DNA of 12,737 bases from Campylobacterales bacterium (GCA_027023175.1 JALVWW010000109.1:1-12737); one strand, 5' to 3'. Positions 1 to 6,532 are shown, counted from the first letter of the stretch. Notes: generated by a model from the sequence alone, not told the origin. Program-made: numbers and translations.

Positions 1-1301
1 AATTACACTTGGTAAGTTTGGGCTGCACCAAAAACTTAGTTGACAGTGAGGTAATGCTCGGAAAACTCAAAGACTACAAAATTACAAATAACCCCTCAAT
101 CGCCGATGTTCTCATAGTAAACACCTGTGGTTTTATAGATGCGGCAAAAGAGGAGAGTTTGGATACTATCTTTGAATTGCACTCTCAAAGAAAAAAAGAG
201 TCTCTCTTGGTTGTAAGCGGATGTCTTACCCAAAGATACAAAGAGGAGCTTCAAAAAGAGTTGCCTGAAGTTGATCTTTTTACAGGTGTCGGGGACTATG
301 ACAAAATAGATGAAATCATTAAAGAAAAACACTCAAAATTTTCTGCTGAAACTTATCTCATAACTACCGAAGAGAGGATAATAACAGGCTCAAAAGCTCA
401 TGCATATATAAAACTCAGCGAAGGATGCAACCAGACTTGCAGCTTTTGTGCAATCCCGGGCTTCAAAGGAAAATTAAAATCAAGAGCTTTAAAAGATATA
501 GTAAATGAAGTAAAAAAACTTACCTCGCAGGGGTATTTTGACTTTAGTTTTATCTCTCAGGACAGCAGTTCTTACTTAAGAGATTTTGGTGAAAATGATG
601 GGCTTATAAAATTGATTGATGAGATAGAAAAAATTAAGGGTGTTAAGAGTGCAAGGATACTTTATCTCTATCCCACAACAACCGGTGATACTTTGATAGA
701 AAAAATTATCTCTTCCAAAGTTTTTCACAACTACTTCGAAATGCCCATCCAGCATATCAGTGACAAAATGCTAAGAATTATGAAAAGGGGTGCAGGAGCA
801 AAAAGGATAAAAGAGCAACTCTACAAAATGAGAAAGGCAAAAAACAGTTTTTTAAGAACTTCCATCATAGTCGGACACCCAAGAGAGAGTGAAGAGGATT
901 TTTTGGAGTTGAAAGCTTTTTTGCAAGAGTTTGACTTTGACAGGGTTACACTCTTTAGCTATTCGGACGAAGAGGATACCAAAGCCTATACAATGAGTGA
1001 TAAAATTTCCCAGGAGATTATCGACAAAAGGCTTAAAGAGTTAAATGAAATAGTGGAAGAAAAAACTATAAAAAGTCTTAAAAAATCTCTACATAAAGAT
1101 ATAAAAGTTATCACAACAGGTGAGAGTAGTGAAGGAGAGTTTTTTTATGGAGCGAGAGATATCAGATGGGCACCCGAAATAGATGGGGAAATTCTTATAA
1201 ACGAAAGTGAAGTTAAACTCCAAAGCGATAAAATGTACTTGGCTTATGTTACTGATTTGGTTGGAGACAAGCTGCTTGCAACAGTTAAAACTTCTGCCTG
1301 A
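1..1301 (+). CDS. rimO: Ribosomal protein S12 methylthiotransferase RimO (5' end outside window)
   Basis: Radical-SAM methylthiotransferase that adds a methylthio group to a conserved aspartate of ribosomal protein uS12 near the decoding centre. Counting from the TTG codon at position 9, the N-terminal UPF0004 domain has its three cluster cysteines at 6 (SLGCTKN), 40 (NTCGF) and 72 (SGC). The radical-SAM CxxxCxxC motif is C140, C144 and C147 (GCNQTCSFC), and a TRAM-like RNA-binding region ends the protein. The frame is open from base 1 and reads Leu-His-Leu before VSLGC, matching usual RimO N-termini (xLHLVSLGC). The true start therefore probably lies a few codons upstream, and the TTG at 9 is not the start. 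SLGCTKNLVDSE distinguishes RimO from the MiaB paralogue at 6516-7838. The 3' end overlaps tilS by 26 nt, as in an operon; rimO and tilS are also neighbours in C. jejuni. Confidence 0.96.
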   Translation, partial: LHLVSLGCTKNLVDSEVMLGKLKDYKITNNPSIADVLIVNTCGFIDAAKEESLDTIFELHSQRKKESLLVVSGCLTQRYKEELQKELPEVDLFTGVGDYDKIDEIIKEKHSKFSAETYLITTEERIITGSKAHAYIKLSEGCNQTCSFCAIPGFKGKLKSRALKDIVNEVKKLTSQGYFDFSFISQDSSSYLRDFGENDGLIKLIDEIEKIKGVKSARILYLYPTTTGDTLIEKIISSKVFHNYFEMPIQHISDKMLRIMKRGAGAKRIKEQLYKMRKAKNSFLRTSIIVGHPRESEEDFLELKAFLQEFDFDRVTLFSYSDEEDTKAYTMSDKISQEIIDKRLKELNEIVEEKTIKSLKKSLHKDIKVITTGESSEGEFFYGARDIRWAPEIDGEILINESEVKLQSDKMYLAYVTDLVGDKLLATVKTSA

Positions 1302-2289
1302 GTTATCTAAAAACTCTTTAAAAGAGTTAAAAAAAGGCAAAAATTTACTTGCATTTTCCGGCGGGGTTGACTCAACCGCTCTTTTTTTTATACTAAATGC
1401 CAATAAAATAGAGTTTGATATGGCAATGGTCGATTACGGCATAAGAGAGCAGTCTAAAAAGGAGTGTGAGTATGCCGATGCTCTTGCAAAAAGATTTGAT
1501 AAAAAGCTCTATTTAAAAAGAGCTGATTTGAAATTATCCAATTTTGAACACAATGCCAGAGTTTTTAGATATGACTTTTTTAAAGAGATTATCAAAAACA
1601 ATGGCTATACACACCTCATAACCGCTCATCAACTAAATGACAAGCTTGAGTGGTTTTTGATGCAATTTGCTAAAGGTGCGGGATTGGTTGAGCTTTTGGG
1701 GTTTGACGAGATAAGAAAAAGAGAAAATTATACTCTTGTAAGACCTCTTGTAGAAATATCCAAAGATGAACTACTGCAATTTTTACAAACAAATGATATA
1801 GATTACTTTGTTGATGAGAGCAATTTTGATACAAAATACAAACGAAACTATTTTAGAAAAAACTTTACCAATGATTTTCTAAAAGAGTACAAAAAGGGCA
1901 TAACAAACAGCTTTAGATATTTGGATATTGATAAAAATTTACTTGCCGAAAGCCAAATCCATAAAAAAATTAAAAAGCTATATATCATAAAAGATAGTTT
2001 TAACGATATAACAAATTTAAGAGCTATCGATAAAATTTTTAAAGAGTTGGGATATCTGTTATCAAAAAAACAAAAAGATGAAATCATTCAAAAAAAAGAT
2101 GTAGTCATAAGTGATCGTTTTGCGGTAGTTTTTTCAAATGGTTTAATATACATTTCACCTTTTTTAAAAGTAACTATGGATAAAAAATTTAAAGAAAAGT
2201 GTAGAATCCAAAAAATACCACCCAAAATCAGAGGATATATTTACAATGAGCTTAAAGCTAAGAGCCTAGAGCTGGGAGCTTTTATATAA
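1276..2289 (+). CDS. tilS: tRNA(Ile)-lysidine synthase TilS (short form)
   Basis: ATP-dependent enzyme that converts the wobble cytidine (C34) of tRNA-Ile(CAU) to lysidine, switching its decoding to AUA; essential in most bacteria. The PP-loop motif SGGVDS lies at residues 28-33, followed by the N-type ATP-pyrophosphatase fold with HNARVFRYDFF and LITAHQLNDKLEWFLMQ segments. At 337 aa it is shorter than E. coli TilS (about 430 aa), as is usual in this phylum. I chose the TTG at 1276 because GGAG at 1263-1266 sits 9 nt upstream and the PP-loop then falls close to the N-terminus. The in-frame ATG at 1207 would add 23 residues lying entirely inside rimO. The gene overlaps rimO by 26 nt, so translational coupling is likely. 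It ends 4 bp before the convergent PilO-like gene, with no terminator visible. A T8 run at 1382-1389 follows the PP-loop codons. Confidence 0.94.
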   Translation: MQQLKLLPELSKNSLKELKKGKNLLAFSGGVDSTALFFILNANKIEFDMAMVDYGIREQSKKECEYADALAKRFDKKLYLKRADLKLSNFEHNARVFRYDFFKEIIKNNGYTHLITAHQLNDKLEWFLMQFAKGAGLVELLGFDEIRKRENYTLVRPLVEISKDELLQFLQTNDIDYFVDESNFDTKYKRNYFRKNFTNDFLKEYKKGITNSFRYLDIDKNLLAESQIHKKIKKLYIIKDSFNDITNLRAIDKIFKELGYLLSKKQKDEIIQKKDVVISDRFAVVFSNGLIYISPFLKVTMDKKFKEKCRIQKIPPKIRGYIYNELKAKSLELGAFI

Positions 2290-2291
2290 AT

Positions 2292-2328
2292 CCTTACCTC
2301 CTTACCTCCTTTACTCCTTTACTCCTTT
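2292..2328. repeat. 8-bp tandem repeat array at a convergent gene junction
   Basis: The array is CCTTACCT twice (2292-2299, 2300-2307), then CCTTTACT twice (2308-2315, 2316-2323), then a partial CCTTT (2324-2328). It spans the junction between tilS and the convergent PilO-like gene and supplies the stop codon and last residues (KGVKEVRR) of the latter. The AABB layout, with identical neighbours and divergent pairs, recurs in the 7-bp arrays at 5828-5862 and, as ABCC, at 10433-10460. Confidence 0.85.
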
Positions 2329-2839
2329 CTTTGCCAAGTCTGTAAACTTTCAGCTTAAATGTTGTATTGATATCGTCTCCTATCGCTTCCATCTGTATAG
2401 GAAAATCAGCCTGCACCACATTGTCATATCTGTTTATATCGGTTAAAAATCTATAAAAAACCGTAGGGTCTGTTATCTTGGAGACTGTATTGAAATCATA
2501 CAGTATAAAATCTTTCTTATAAATCTTACTTTTATCTTTTTTTAGTGATACCTGTTTGAAATATTTTTTTGAAAATTTTAAAAATTCATTCTCTTTAAAT
2601 TTTGTATCAAATGCTCTGATAATTTTTAGATTGTTATGTTTTAGCTTCTTTAATTCATTCTCTTTTGATTTTTGCCTGTTTAATGCATAAGAGTATCTGT
2701 TGTAAGCTTTGGCATTTTGAATTTTGGCATTTCTAAGCTCTTTGATACTTGGCACTAAAACTAAAAAAACTATCAAAAACACAACAAAAACAAAGATAAA
2801 TAAAAATGTTAAAAGTTTAAGGATACCTACACTTTTCAT
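2294..2839 (-). CDS. PilO-like inner-membrane protein of a type IV pilus/T2SS-type platform
   Basis: A 181-aa bitopic membrane protein. Residues 8-30 form one very hydrophobic transmembrane helix (LTFLFIFVFVVFLIVFLVLV). Residues 33-75 are a charged, probably coiled-coil stretch, and the rest is a periplasmic domain ending in beta-rich VFYRFLTDINRYDNVVQADF and INTTFKLKVYRL. This TM/coiled-coil/ferredoxin-like layout is that of PilO, GspM and MshJ proteins, which pair with PilN-type partners. Sequence identity is too low for a firm name, so the call rests on layout and the PilM-like and PilN-like genes upstream. ATG start with AAGGAG at 2848-2853, 8 nt upstream. The C-terminal tail KGVKEVRR and stop lie in the 8-bp tandem repeat at 2292-2328, so the original C-terminus may have been altered. 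Confidence 0.6.
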   Translation of the reverse strand: MKSVGILKLLTFLFIFVFVVFLIVFLVLVPSIKELRNAKIQNAKAYNRYSYALNRQKSKENELKKLKHNNLKIIRAFDTKFKENEFLKFSKKYFKQVSLKKDKSKIYKKDFILYDFNTVSKITDPTVFYRFLTDINRYDNVVQADFPIQMEAIGDDINTTFKLKVYRLGKERSKGVKEVRR

Positions 2840-3006
2840 CTAAAAATCTCCTTTACAAGAAGCAAAGCTCCTTGAAAATTCCTCTCACTTTTAGGGCTCC
2901 CATAAAATTTACAAATTTTATGGGATAAACTTATGCTTTGCCTTTGGCAAGAGAAACCCTCATAATTTTTATTGTTATTTGTGTTTTTGAAACATGAGTG
3001 TTTCAT
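2836..3006 (-). CDS. Possible 56-aa protein or fortuitous frame in a structured insert
   Basis: A 57-codon frame beginning ATG AAA CAC TCA TGT. It starts 2 nt after the TAA of the PilN-like gene, and its TGA overlaps the PilO-like ATG in an ATGA arrangement. That tight packing is what a real operon gene would show. Against coding, the predicted peptide (starting MKHSCFKNTNNNKNYEGFSC and ending NFQGALLLVKEIFR) has no membrane segment or recognised motif, contains three cysteines, and is rich in Lys, Asn and Ser. The DNA is also dominated by inverted repeats, including a 12-bp perfect arm pair at 2899-2924. Upstream GAGG/TAGG sequences could act as weak ribosome sites. I do not recognise the product, and a repeat-derived frame is about as likely as a gene. 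Confidence 0.25.
   Translation of the reverse strand: MKHSCFKNTNNNKNYEGFSCQRQSISLSHKICKFYGSPKSERNFQGALLLVKEIFR
2899..2924. repeat. Perfect 12-bp inverted repeat inside the pilus-like operon
   Basis: Arms CCCATAAAATTT (2899-2910) and AAATTTTATGGG (2913-2924) are separated by only AC. Two smaller hairpins sit in the same 165-bp spacer: TTGCC-TTT-GGCAA (2938-2950) and TGAAACA-TGAG-TGTTTCA (2988-3005). None is followed by a T-run in either direction, so they are not typical intrinsic terminators. The spacer is unexpected, because the other junctions of this cluster overlap or abut. Confidence 0.8.
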
Positions 3007-3008
3007 GC

Positions 3009-3527
3009 TTATAGCCTATCCTCTTCATTTATGATTTTGTTGCTGCTTACAAACCTGTACCAACCGTCACTGTTTAGATAAAATATAGTATTGCTACTTT
3101 GAAATATAGATTTCAAAGGTGAGCCGAGCAAAAAGTTGAATGTATCTTTTGAGGGAGATATACCATATAAAGTTAAAGAATCTTTTTTCATGATAACTTT
3201 TTTTAATGTTATTTGATCTGGAACAAGATCAAAAAGGTTTTTGATGCTCTCTTTTAGGATACTGTTTTGTGCATAAATCTCCTCGGCAACAGACTTTTCT
3301 TTGGTTAAAAAAACGATCTTTTTTTGCAAAGCTTTTGATATATTGTTTGCCTGCTGTGCCTTAGCAATATAATTTTTTGTTTGATTTTTCAGCGAATGTA
3401 CTTTTAGCTTTATAAGTAAATCAAAACCAAACAGTATGATGACTACAACAGCTATAAAAGCCAGCCACATTTTTGAAATAGTGTCAATAATTTCTTTCTT
3501 TCTTGGTTTTATAAAACTATAGCTCAA
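3009..3527 (-). CDS. PilN-like inner-membrane protein of a type IV pilus/T2SS-type platform
   Basis: A 172-aa protein with a short basic cytoplasmic N-terminus (KPRKKE), one transmembrane helix at about residues 20-40 (WLAFIAVVVIILFGFDLLI), and a predicted coiled coil at about 42-95. The periplasmic part contains LVPDQITLKKVIMKKDSLTL and YGISPSKDTFNFLLGSPLKS. The pattern 'loss of charge, VPxxIxLxxV, xxLxLxGxxxS, fLxxLxxS' is characteristic of PilN/GspL periplasmic domains, which bind the cytoplasmic PilM and the PilO partner. The start is TTG at 3525-3527, overlapping the TGA of the upstream PilM-like gene (TTGA), with GAGG about 7 nt upstream. The overlap implies translational coupling. Downstream it runs into the structured 2840-3003 segment rather than directly into the PilO-like gene. 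Confidence 0.65.
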   Translation of the reverse strand: MSYSFIKPRKKEIIDTISKMWLAFIAVVVIILFGFDLLIKLKVHSLKNQTKNYIAKAQQANNISKALQKKIVFLTKEKSVAEEIYAQNSILKESIKNLFDLVPDQITLKKVIMKKDSLTLYGISPSKDTFNFLLGSPLKSIFQSSNTIFYLNSDGWYRFVSSNKIINEEDRL

Positions 3528-4540
3528 AGATTTGCCTCTTTTATAGACATATTAATCATCTCCTCTTTTATATCAATTGAATGAATTTCTACATCCAAAA
3601 ACAGATCATTCTCTATCATAGTTATTATATCATTACTTATATTAGAATCATTATAAATGATTATCTCTTCTAAAAATTCACTCTCATACATATCGTTTTT
3701 ATAATACTCTTCAATAGCCGAAGAGATGAATTTAAATATAACTACCTCTCTACCATAAAGCTCCAAGTCATCAAGAGTCGATGTTGCAACATCTTCTTTT
3801 GCACTTTCAAGTATCTCTTCTTCGACACCGGTATCGTCATCAAGTTTAGTAATATCTACAAAGCCGTCAAACTCTTCATCCTCACTCTCTATATTGTCTA
3901 GTTCTATTCCTTCTATGATACTCTCGCTCTCTTCCGGTTTTGGTTCATCATCATCCTGTGAAAAATCAAACTCTTTATACGGGATTTTAAAAAATGCACT
4001 AAATACCAAATCATCTTTATCAAATATCATAAGTGTGATAAAATTTTCCGTATATAAAAGAAAGAGGTTGCTTTTTATTTTTTGCTTTTTATTTTTTATA
4101 AAATCATTCAATATAACAAAAGGTGAATATATAAAATCTATCCCTGATACTTCAAAAACTGATTTTATCCACTCAATATCACTTTTTAAAGAGTATGCAG
4201 TCCATCTGTTTTCTATACACACCTGTATAATTTTTTCTTTATCGATATTGTATTTTATAAACTCTTTTTCATCACAGGTGGGCACACAGTTTTGCCCTAT
4301 GGAGTCTAAAAGATAGGAGATATAAACAAATTTATAACTGTTTTGCAGTGAAGTTAAAAACTCCTTTATATCGGATGAGAGTTTTTTATCCTCATCCATA
4401 GGAAATCTTTTATCTTCATTTGTAATAATTTTTCCGTTTTTTACTACAATATATCTAAGAACATACTCATTTTTTTCTGCAACTACAGCTATAAAAACAT
4501 TAGAAAATTTTTTTTGTATTATCTTAGATATTTTGCTCAA
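3524..4540 (-). CDS. PilM/GspL-like cytoplasmic actin-fold protein with acidic linker
   Basis: A 338-aa protein with no signal peptide or membrane helix. Short hydrophobic beta-strands (NVFIAVVAEKNEYVLRYIVV, FVYISYLLDS, NLFLLYTENFITLMIFDKDD) alternate with helices, as in the actin-like fold of PilM, GspL and MshI. No canonical phosphate-binding motif is clear. Residues 192-260 are a strongly acidic insertion (FDFSQDDDEPKPEESES and EEEILESAKED), probably disordered, splitting the fold in two. Function is inferred from this layout and from the PilN-like and PilO-like genes that follow: a cytoplasmic ring component recruiting the assembly ATPase. Start is TTG at 4538-4540 with AAGGAG upstream, overlapping the recombinase stop as TTGA. 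An A8 run follows the first codons. The family name is uncertain, and it may be a phylum-specific competence or secretion protein. Confidence 0.5.
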   Translation of the reverse strand: MSKISKIIQKKFSNVFIAVVAEKNEYVLRYIVVKNGKIITNEDKRFPMDEDKKLSSDIKEFLTSLQNSYKFVYISYLLDSIGQNCVPTCDEKEFIKYNIDKEKIIQVCIENRWTAYSLKSDIEWIKSVFEVSGIDFIYSPFVILNDFIKNKKQKIKSNLFLLYTENFITLMIFDKDDLVFSAFFKIPYKEFDFSQDDDEPKPEESESIIEGIELDNIESEDEEFDGFVDITKLDDDTGVEEEILESAKEDVATSTLDDLELYGREVVIFKFISSAIEEYYKNDMYESEFLEEIIIYNDSNISNDIITMIENDLFLDVEIHSIDIKEEMINMSIKEANL

Positions 4541-5376
4541 ATTATCTCCTTATATGATAGCGGATGAGCCATTTTATAATTTTTTAGTTTGTATTCACTG
4601 TCAAGCTTGGTATAAATTTCTGTTGTTGACATTGAGCTGTGACCCAAAAGTTTACTTACATCACTTATCCTTCCTCCACTGTTTAGCAAATCACTTGCAT
4701 ATGAGTGGCGAAGTTGATGAGGTGTAACTTTTATACCAATTTTAGCAAAAATTTTATTGACTTTATATCTTAGACTATTTTCGCTTAATTTTTTTCCATT
4801 TTTCTCAAAAATATATATTTTTTTTTCATTTTTATTTAAATATGACTCAATTTTGCTTTTTAACAGAGGCAAAACAGGTATATTTCTTGTTTTGTCACCT
4901 TTTCCCATAACCCTAATCCACCTCTCTTTTATATCTATAATTTTCAAATTTGATAATTCAGATATCCTAAGTCCAAATCCATACAAAAGAAGTACGATTA
5001 GTTCCTCTTCTTCATCGGCAACTTTTAAAGCCTCTTTTATATATTTAAAATCAATCGGTTTTGGCAAAGTTTTTGGCATCTTTATGCTTTCATCATTCAA
5101 AAGTTTTACAGTTTTTCCGTCATCTTTTAAAAATTTTACAAAGCTTCTTATGATGCTAATCTTTTTTGCTATGGTTTTTTTGTTTTTACCGGCTATATGA
5201 AGACGATAAGGCATAAGCTGCATTACAATACCCTCTTCTTCTTTACTGATATCCATATATTTAACAGCTTCCAAAAGATTGAGTTTGTAAGTTTTTAAAG
5301 TTGTGTCACTGCAGCCTTTTACTTTTTGTTCGTACTGCAAAAACCTATCGATATTATTTATTAAAAAGTTCTTCAT
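4537..5376 (-). CDS. Xer-type tyrosine site-specific recombinase
   Basis: A 279-aa tyrosine recombinase with an N-terminal SAM-like core-binding domain (about 1-95) and a C-terminal catalytic domain. All catalytic residues are present, counting from the chosen start: R137 (YGFGLRISEL), K159 (MGKGDKTR), H220 and R223 (TPHQLRHSY), H246 (LLGHSS) and nucleophile Y255 (TEIYTKLD). Size and motifs match chromosomal XerC/XerD-type enzymes that resolve chromosome dimers. The single-recombinase XerH of Helicobacter and Campylobacter is longer (about 350-360 aa), so I do not assign xerH. I chose ATG at 5374-5376 (MKNFLINNIDRF). The frame opens 19 codons further up, but that part lies inside the upstream gene and looks non-native. 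It overlaps the upstream gene by 23 bp and the downstream PilM-like gene by 3 bp. No phage genes or att-like repeats flank it, so it is probably a housekeeping enzyme. Confidence 0.88.
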   Translation of the reverse strand: MKNFLINNIDRFLQYEQKVKGCSDTTLKTYKLNLLEAVKYMDISKEEEGIVMQLMPYRLHIAGKNKKTIAKKISIIRSFVKFLKDDGKTVKLLNDESIKMPKTLPKPIDFKYIKEALKVADEEEELIVLLLYGFGLRISELSNLKIIDIKERWIRVMGKGDKTRNIPVLPLLKSKIESYLNKNEKKIYIFEKNGKKLSENSLRYKVNKIFAKIGIKVTPHQLRHSYASDLLNSGGRISDVSKLLGHSSMSTTEIYTKLDSEYKLKNYKMAHPLSYKEII

Positions 5377-5812
5377 AGATTTTCTTAAATTTTTTATACT
5401 CTTTTGCAGCGGTCTCCACCAAGTCTCCATCACTTATAACTATAGGTTTTAGTTTTTCAAATTGAGCTATCATAACTTCACATATCAATTTTATCTTTGC
5501 GAGTTGAGAACTGTCTATACTTTTTTTACTACTTATTTTTTCTATTATTTTGAGATATTTTTTTGCATCTTTTATATATTGTTCATATTTTAAAGAAATT
5601 TTACTGGCATTTAGTATGGTAAGCGCCATCCTGTTATAAGGATCACTAAGATATGCTTCCTTTGAAAGCACAAAAGCTTTGTCATATTCTCCCAAACCAA
5701 AATAAACTCTTGCCTGAAGTGATTTTTTATATGAGTCATTAAATAAAAAGAAGTAAACAATAAAAAAGGCAACCACAATCAACAAAAGAACAAAACTTAT
5801 TTTTTTAAACAT
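5354..5812 (-). CDS. Small membrane-anchored TPR-like protein
   Basis: A 152-aa protein with an N-terminal hydrophobic helix at about residues 5-28 (ISFVLLLIVVAFFIVYFFLF), uncleaved by appearance, followed by a helical soluble domain. Residues about 33-65 (ARVYFGLGEYDKAFVLSKEA, then YLSDPYNRMALTIL) read like one tetratricopeptide repeat: the G-x-Y-D-K-A-x-x-x-x-x-A pattern then a proline-led turn. The remainder is lysine-rich helix. I cannot assign a specific function; a periplasmic scaffolding role is guesswork. The start is ATG at 5810-5812 with AAAGG 6 nt upstream. It is the first gene after an 87-bp repeat-containing spacer and overlaps the recombinase gene by 23 bp, so it is probably co-expressed with it. 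Confidence 0.75.
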   Translation of the reverse strand: MFKKISFVLLLIVVAFFIVYFFLFNDSYKKSLQARVYFGLGEYDKAFVLSKEAYLSDPYNRMALTILNASKISLKYEQYIKDAKKYLKIIEKISSKKSIDSSQLAKIKLICEVMIAQFEKLKPIVISDGDLVETAAKEYKKFKKIYEELFNK

Positions 5813-5827
5813 TATTAACCTTTTTTT

Positions 5828-5862
5828 CGTGACTCGTGACTTGTGATTTGTGATTAGTAACT
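5828..5862. repeat. 7-bp tandem repeat array (AABBC)
   Basis: Five consecutive 7-bp units: CGTGACT, CGTGACT, TGTGATT, TGTGATT, AGTAACT. Neighbouring units are identical in pairs and the pairs differ by C-to-T changes. It lies in the 87-bp spacer between the DUF374 gene and the TPR-like membrane gene, next to a T7 run at 5821-5827. No promoter is clear in this spacer. Confidence 0.88.
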
Positions 5863-5884
5863 TATTTTACTTAAAATCTTACGA

Positions 5885-5905
5885 CCTAATTCCTATACCC
5901 TAATT
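5885..5905. repeat. 7-bp tandem repeat array (ABA) carrying a stop codon
   Basis: Units CCTAATT (5885-5891), CCTATAC (5892-5898) and CCTAATT (5899-5905). The last unit provides the TAG stop of the DUF374 gene. It shares the 7-bp period of the array 22 bp away at 5828-5862 but not its sequence. On the minus strand the units read AATTAGG, GTATAGG, AATTAGG, close to the ATTTAGG unit at 10433-10439. Confidence 0.75.
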
Positions 5906-6532
5906 TCCTTCTTCTTTTGCCATTAAAGCCTCTTTAATTTTACTCTTGGCTTCATCTTTATCTAACCCTTCAAGCAAAAAAGGTTCCTCAGCAAAAAGAT
6001 AGATGGTTGAAAAAGGCTTTGGTATCATAAAACCATCCCAACTTTTAAGCCTCCAAAATGAGCTTGCATAAAAGTTGCAGACAACTATCTGCAAATCTTT
6101 CTTTTGTGCGATCGACACTATCCCGTCAGCCACTGAGTATCTGGGGCCTCTTGGGCCATCCGGAGTTATAGCTATGTCATATCCTTCATTTACCTTGGAA
6201 AATGACTCCTTTAAAACCTTTATAGCACCTTTTTTACTGCTTCCTCTGATAGATTCAAAGTGAAAATATTTGATAATCTTGGCAATAATTTCACCGTCAA
6301 AATGTTTGCTTATCATTGCAACAACTTTTGGCTTACTTCTTAGCTTATTGTATATAAAAGGCTGCATCAAAAGTTTTCCGTGCCAAAACGCTATGATATA
6401 AGGCTTGTTTAAAAGCTTTTCTTTCGGTAAAAAATACTTTTTTTTACAGCTGAGATATATAAGCCTTATAAAAATATATCCAATAGGCGGCAAAAGCAAA
6501 GAGATAAGTTTTCTTTTAAACTCTTTGCTCAA
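5900..6532 (-). CDS. DUF374 family lysophospholipid-acyltransferase-like protein
   Basis: A 210-aa member of the DUF374 branch of the PlsC/LPLAT acyltransferase superfamily. These are predicted to transfer acyl chains to a lipid or lipid-A-like acceptor at the inner membrane; the substrate is unknown here. A hydrophobic N-terminal segment at about residues 8-28 probably associates with the membrane. Diagnostic motifs are FWHGK (49-53, catalytic-type H51), SKHFDGE (75-81), RGSS (96-99) and TPDGPRGP (123-130). The start is TTG at 6530-6532 with GGAG 6 nt upstream, inside the last codons of miaB (17-bp overlap), so it is likely translated from the miaB message. The same neighbour pair occurs in Campylobacter and Helicobacter. 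The C-terminal stop lies in a 7-bp repeat. Confidence 0.88.
   Translation of the reverse strand: MSKEFKRKLISLLLPPIGYIFIRLIYLSCKKKYFLPKEKLLNKPYIIAFWHGKLLMQPFIYNKLRSKPKVVAMISKHFDGEIIAKIIKYFHFESIRGSSKKGAIKVLKESFSKVNEGYDIAITPDGPRGPRYSVADGIVSIAQKKDLQIVVCNFYASSFWRLKSWDGFMIPKPFSTIYLFAEEPFLLEGLDKDEAKSKIKEALMAKEEGN

Noticed and set aside
1382..1389. T8 run in tilS (and the A8 run near the start of the PilM-like gene) as phase-variable tracts
   Set aside because: Poly-A/T runs of eight are common in AT-rich coding DNA, and phase variation in this phylum typically uses poly-G tracts; tilS is usually essential.
2988..3005. Hairpin TGAAACA-TGAG-TGTTTCA as a terminator after the PilN-like gene
   Set aside because: No T-run follows it on the minus strand; an A-run does instead.
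3894..4316. Plus-strand open frame of 140 codons opposite the PilM-like gene
   Set aside because: Serine-rich shadow of the acidic linker on the other strand, with no ribosome site or family features.
4537..5376. Phage integrase or integrative element
   Set aside because: No phage, mobilisation or cargo genes, no tRNA target and no att-like repeats nearby; size and motifs match a chromosomal Xer enzyme.
5377..5433. Earlier start for the recombinase (19 extra codons)
   Set aside because: The extension lies inside the upstream gene, has no ribosome site, and the family N-terminus fits the ATG at 5376.
4537..5900. A dif-like recombination site near the recombinase gene
   Set aside because: I found no 28-bp dif-type palindrome with a central spacer; dif sites are usually distant from xer genes.
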